From Nitrososphaerota archaeon (GTDB lineage Archaea > Thermoproteota > Nitrososphaeria > Nitrososphaerales > UBA57): 8,386 nt of DNA. Positions 6,402 to 8,386 of this stretch are shown one piece after another (position 1 is the stretch's first letter; every line of letters starts with the position of its first letter). The translations under genes were made by a program, and so were the position numbers. The DNA is taken from positions 1 through 8,386 of the forward strand of contig JACPBJ010000015.1 in NCBI GenBank assembly GCA_016180375.1, read 5' to 3'. A model generated the notes under the pieces. The model was not told the origin of the DNA and did no database searches. It saw only the letters and a list, made by a program, of their open reading frames with translations.

Positions 6402-6419
6402 AGCGCGAGCGGGCGCGCT
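6402..6419. repeat. GC-rich hairpin between cupin and HNH genes
   Basis: AGCGCG (6402-6407) and CGCGCT (6414-6419) are perfect reverse complements around a six-base loop. A competing pairing, GAGCG with CGCTC, is also possible. On the minus strand the hairpin precedes the T7 tract by about 15 bases, so the two may act together in termination. Confidence 0.5.
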
Positions 6420-6480
6420 CTGGACCAATCAATACTCCTCACTTCAAGAGAATTAACCAGAGTCCTCCTATTGATAAATC

Positions 6481-6891
6481 CTACATCTTGCTGCTCGACC
6501 TCTTGAATCCGAGATTATACTCTTCCTCACTAACTCTTCTCTTGGCAGTAAAATCCGAATTGAAATGAAGCGCGATATGAACCATCTCTTGGTTGGGCGA
6601 CGCACCATGCCAGTGGATCTCACCTGGAGCAAGTAGAACCGTATCCCCTTTGCCTATCTCCTTCACCTCCTGCTTTCCAGAATGCATCTCTACTCCTACC
6701 CTCCCTCTCCCTGATATCACTATGAGAACCTGACCGCTAGGGTGGTTATGCCAGAAACTTCTGGATCTTGGTGCGGAGGTAACATGGAGGACTCTTAAAG
6801 GAACAGATTTCAAATCATTGATCCAGACCCTTCCTGTGAAGCGGGCACTACCCTGAGGCTTCCCAATCCCTGTCGGACGAAGGATTTCCAT
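6481..6891 (-). CDS. Single-domain metal-binding cupin (mandelonitrile-lyase-like / quercetinase-like family)
   Basis: A 136-residue cupin barrel. The first metal motif is WHNHPSGQVLIVISGRGRV (47-65), with His48, His50 and Gln54 as ligands. The second is the PGEIHWHGASP run (89-99), supplying the last histidine (His93, or His95). The combination WHxHPxGQ plus HWHGA, the early FTGRVW (18-23) and MVHIALH (103-109) fit the cupin group containing bacterial hydroxynitrile lyases and many uncharacterised proteins. Glutamine replacing the usual glutamate is normal there. The metal is expected to be Mn or Fe; the substrate cannot be told. The start is ATG at 6891: an in-frame TGA lies three codons upstream and there is no ribosome binding site, so a leaderless mRNA is likely. 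The gene is isolated, with 150 bases to the HNH gene downstream. Confidence 0.88.
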   Translation of the reverse strand: MEILRPTGIGKPQGSARFTGRVWINDLKSVPLRVLHVTSAPRSRSFWHNHPSGQVLIVISGRGRVGVEMHSGKQEVKEIGKGDTVLLAPGEIHWHGASPNQEMVHIALHFNSDFTAKRRVSEEEYNLGFKRSSSKM

Positions 6892-6910
6892 AGGAAGTCG
6901 TCATCTTGTC

Positions 6911-6920
6911 AGAATTTAGA
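6911..6920 (-). promoter_or_regulatory. TATA-like element for cupin gene, leaderless spacing
   Basis: On the minus strand TCTAAATTCT is centred about 25 bp before the ATG at 6891, with purine-rich GCAAAG just upstream as a BRE-like sequence. The spacing predicts transcription from at or very near the start codon. Confidence 0.45.
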
Positions 6921-7099
6921 CTTTGCCTGCATTACCACTATGCGCGCGCTGACCATCCAGATAACCGCGGCACCCTGATTGTTTGGATCGTAGTAAAATT
7001 AACGCCGTTGGGGAGTTTCACGTCATCGCCTAGTGGGCTTACGGATAAAGGATGCTGGAATTTTCTCCGCCGTTCCTAGGAAAAAGATTACCATCTAGA

Positions 7100-7245
7100 A
7101 AATCTGGGAAACTGGGAACCAAAATGTGATGTCCGGCTCGTCGAGCCATTTAGAGGTCGCGTTCTTAAGGTCATCAAACCATCAATTTGGACTGATAGAA
7201 AAAGAAAGCTCCCGATTACATTCTCTTTCCCAGTTTCCCGGATTT
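7100..7245. repeat. 146-bp element with long imperfect terminal inverted repeats
   Basis: The left arm AAATCTGGGAAACTGGGAA (7100-7118) is the reverse complement of 7227-7245 except for one position that would be G-U in RNA. Pairing resumes after a small internal bulge out to 7130/7215. The whole arm is thus 31 bases with 26 Watson-Crick and two wobble pairs. The interior holds a tight hairpin at 7135-7147 and no reading frame of note. TAG lies on both sides (7096-7098 and 7245-7247), possibly a chance 3-bp target duplication. It could be a miniature inverted-repeat transposable element or the gene of a long hairpin RNA. Confidence 0.65.
7135..7147. repeat. Tight GC hairpin inside the inverted-repeat element
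   Basis: GGCTCG and CGAGCC are perfect reverse complements around a single T, giving at least a five-pair stem with a three-base loop. It sits just inside the left arm of the 146-bp element. Confidence 0.55.
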
Positions 7246-7488
7246 AGGCATTGTATTAGCTAAACTTGTTCAACAGACTAACCTGTAATACACAGGGGGA
7301 GGGAATTGAAACCACGACCCCGTCACGATAAAGGCCTCTGGTCTTATCCCAATCTGTCATTCTCCAATGATGGGCTGATTTGCATCAGAAATAGATGAAC
7401 GAGCATCCAGAGGGTTGAGCGTCGGTTCTCTCTAAAGAAGATCGTGCTACATAATATTTCCCGTCTCCTAGTTGTCTGAACAGCTTAT

Positions 7489-7496
7489 CTTATTAT
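7489..7496 (+). promoter_or_regulatory. TATA-like element ahead of the interrupted membrane gene
   Basis: CTTATTAT is centred about 23 bp before TTG at 7515, the first plausible start of the upstream part of the membrane gene. The spacing fits a leaderless or nearly leaderless mRNA and supports the gene having once begun here. Confidence 0.35.
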
Positions 7497-7648
7497 GTTA
7501 CCGCTTGCAAATACTTGCATTTGGCGTTACAGCAAGTTACTTTAGAAAGATATACTGCTAGCCTTGATACAGCTTACATCCTTCTACTTACATCGCTAAA
7601 CTTCGTTGCGGTTATCTTCTATAGGAGCAACAATGTATTTCCTTGACT

Positions 7649-7669
7649 GAATCCAGAATACGCGGATTC
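7649..7669. repeat. Short inverted repeat just after the internal TGA
   Basis: GAATCC (7649-7654) and GGATTC (7664-7669) are perfect reverse complements with a nine-base loop. The hairpin begins two bases after the TGA that interrupts the membrane gene. A related GGAATCGC follows at 7679-7686. It may be chance within coding sequence. Confidence 0.4.
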
Positions 7670-7727
7670 GCTAGTTGTTGGAATCGCTGAATTATTCATC
7701 TTCCAAGTTTTGACTCAAGCTCGAGCA

Positions 7728-8219
7728 ATGATTACACATTCTTACAGCTTGAGATGGGAGGCTTGGAAGGTCCTGTTCATCAATTTTCCCATGATTTTCA
7801 TTATTTTACCTGTCATGTTTAGAGTAGGTAAGGTGCCACTTCCTTTTCCTGATTTGCTAGCATCGGCAAGTTTCTTTATCGCAATTTCCCTCTTTTTCTT
7901 CGCCCTCTTTATCAGCACACTCACTTCGGTTTGGATATCAAATTGGTTGTACAGGAACTTTGAAAAAGCCGTAAGACAAACCAAGCCCGAAATTTCCCCA
8001 TTCTTCACGCCTCTAATGAAAGGGACCGCACAGCAAATACTGGCCTACTCAGTGTTGTTTTCTGTTCTTGTTGCTGTTGTTTTTCAAATTACCATCCTAC
8101 TGCCAGCACCTTATGGACTCGTGGCACCTTCTATTTTTGCTGTAACACTCTTCTTAGTCATATTTGGGCGGGTTATTGCTAGAAAGAGCTTAACGTGGAT
8201 GTTTCACAGGAAGAGCTAG
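7728..8219 (+). CDS. Four-helix membrane protein of unknown function (3' part of interrupted gene)
   Basis: This 163-residue part can be translated by itself from ATG at 7728; TTG at 7710 in the same frame would add six residues. Hydrophobic segments lie at about 15-33, 44-72, 102-125 and 130-150. A polar loop falls at 73-101 (containing RNFEKAVRQTKPE) and the tail is basic (RKSLTWMFHRKS). There is no recognisable motif, so I assign no function. There is no clear ribosome binding site; ATTATTCATC at 7691-7700 is a weak TATA candidate. Because the frame continues upstream through a single TGA, this may be the surviving remainder of a larger gene rather than a complete one. Confidence 0.65.
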   Translation: MITHSYSLRWEAWKVLFINFPMIFIILPVMFRVGKVPLPFPDLLASASFFIAISLFFFALFISTLTSVWISNWLYRNFEKAVRQTKPEISPFFTPLMKGTAQQILAYSVLFSVLVAVVFQITILLPAPYGLVAPSIFAVTLFLVIFGRVIARKSLTWMFHRKS

Positions 8220-8243
8220 AGAAACTACTCCGGGTTTCGACTA

Positions 8244-8302
8244 GTTTGTCCCTCTAATGGAGCTCCCTCTCGTTTAACAAATAGGTCAATTGTTTGTCCC
8301 TC
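8244..8302. repeat. Two copies of an 11-bp direct repeat near right edge
   Basis: GTTTGTCCCTC occurs at 8244-8254 and 8292-8302, a 48-bp period, in the non-coding 167 bases after the membrane gene. The rest of that stretch to the window edge shows no gene on either strand. Confidence 0.5.
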
Positions 8303-8386
8303 CCTGTACGGCTAGCTAACCTACAGCGTGATCTACAATTCTTGTCTTAGGAAGAAATTTTTCCGTAGAATACTCGTTCTAACATC

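Larger units (their letters stand above)
6892..7514. other. Gene-poor region upstream of the cupin gene
   Basis: Apart from the cupin promoter I see no credible coding region in either strand. It contains a GCGCGCGC tract (6942-6949), the 146-bp inverted-repeat element (7100-7245), and a short hairpin CCTGT/ACAGG with a five-base loop (7282-7296). A tRNA-like but non-folding stretch lies at about 7297-7360, and a TATA-like element near 7489-7496 lies ahead of the interrupted membrane gene. Confidence 0.5.
7515..8219 (+). pseudogene. Multi-pass membrane protein gene interrupted by one in-frame TGA
   Basis: Read as a single frame of 235 codons, this runs from TTG at 7515 to TAG at 8217-8219 with a single internal stop, TGA at 7644-7646. 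The 43 residues before it (MHLALQQVTLERYTASLDTA, then YILLLTSLNFVAVIFYRSNN and VFP) include a clear membrane helix flanked by charged residues. Straight after the TGA, in the same frame, come LNPEYADSLVVGIAELFIFQ and VLTQARAM, leading into the four-helix part. Both sides look coding and the frame does not shift, so one gene with a point nonsense change (for example TGG Trp to TGA) is the simplest reading. Other genes here end in TGA, which argues against reassignment. A sequencing error or stop readthrough remain possible. The intact protein would have about six hydrophobic segments; I recognise no family. Confidence 0.5.

Noticed and set aside
7301..7312. GGGAATTGAAAC, similar to the end of some CRISPR repeats
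   Set aside because: It occurs once only, with no periodic repeats or spacers around it and no cas genes in the window.
7297..7360. Minus-strand stretch resembling the 3' half of a tRNA (GGTCGTGGTTTCAATTCCC)
   Set aside because: Only three of five T-stem pairs form, the anticodon arm does not fold with a legal loop, and no matching 5' acceptor strand was found.
7366..7378. ATGATGGGCTGA resembling boxes C and D of a guide sRNA
   Set aside because: The two boxes are adjacent with no room for a guide, and the second pair of boxes is missing.
7742..8008. 88-codon minus-strand frame opposite the membrane gene
   Set aside because: It is a mirror frame of the hydrophobic segments on the plus strand, lysine-rich as expected from antisense of Phe/Leu codons.

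Overview
The window reads as archaeal chromosome. The left two thirds carry an archaeal-type S-adenosylmethionine synthetase, an archaeal Sm protein, a RIO2-type atypical kinase and a RadA-family recombinase paralogue. Several genes have a TATA-like element about 25 bp ahead of the start codon and no ribosome binding site, which is the leaderless arrangement common in archaea. The mix suggests the Nitrososphaeria/Thaumarchaeota side of the archaea. That lineage call is inferred from general resemblance and is not proven by any single marker here.

Layout. Positions 1-530 hold a small membrane protein gene (+), cut by or close to the left edge, and an unrecognised 132-residue protein (-); the two genes overlap tail to tail. 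The 132-residue gene follows a RadA-like paralogue (536-1378, -) by five bases, so they form an operon. A divergent promoter region (1379-1480) separates it from a + strand pair, Sm protein then S-adenosylmethionine synthetase (1481-2947), six bases apart. These meet a - strand pair tail to tail with a 4-base overlap: CTP synthase (3887-5551) followed by RIO2 kinase (2944-3834). This half is densely packed housekeeping: RNA binding, ribosome maturation, methyl donor supply and pyrimidine nucleotide supply.

From about 5552 to the right edge coding density drops sharply and the content looks accessory. It holds a zinc-binding HNH/endonuclease VII-like protein with a short C-terminus (5964-6329, -), a mandelonitrile-lyase-like single-domain cupin (6481-6891, -), a gene-poor stretch with a 146-bp inverted-repeat element (7100-7245), and a multi-pass membrane protein gene (7515-8219, +) interrupted by one in-frame TGA. 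GC-alternating tracts, short direct repeats and inverted repeats lie between these genes.

The observations most worth following are the membrane gene whose reading frame continues upstream through a TGA, the long imperfect inverted repeat, the RadA-like protein whose usual catalytic glutamate is leucine, and the leaderless-type pyrG promoter embedded in a perfect inverted repeat. I found no convincing multi-gene novel system, CRISPR array, tRNA or rRNA.
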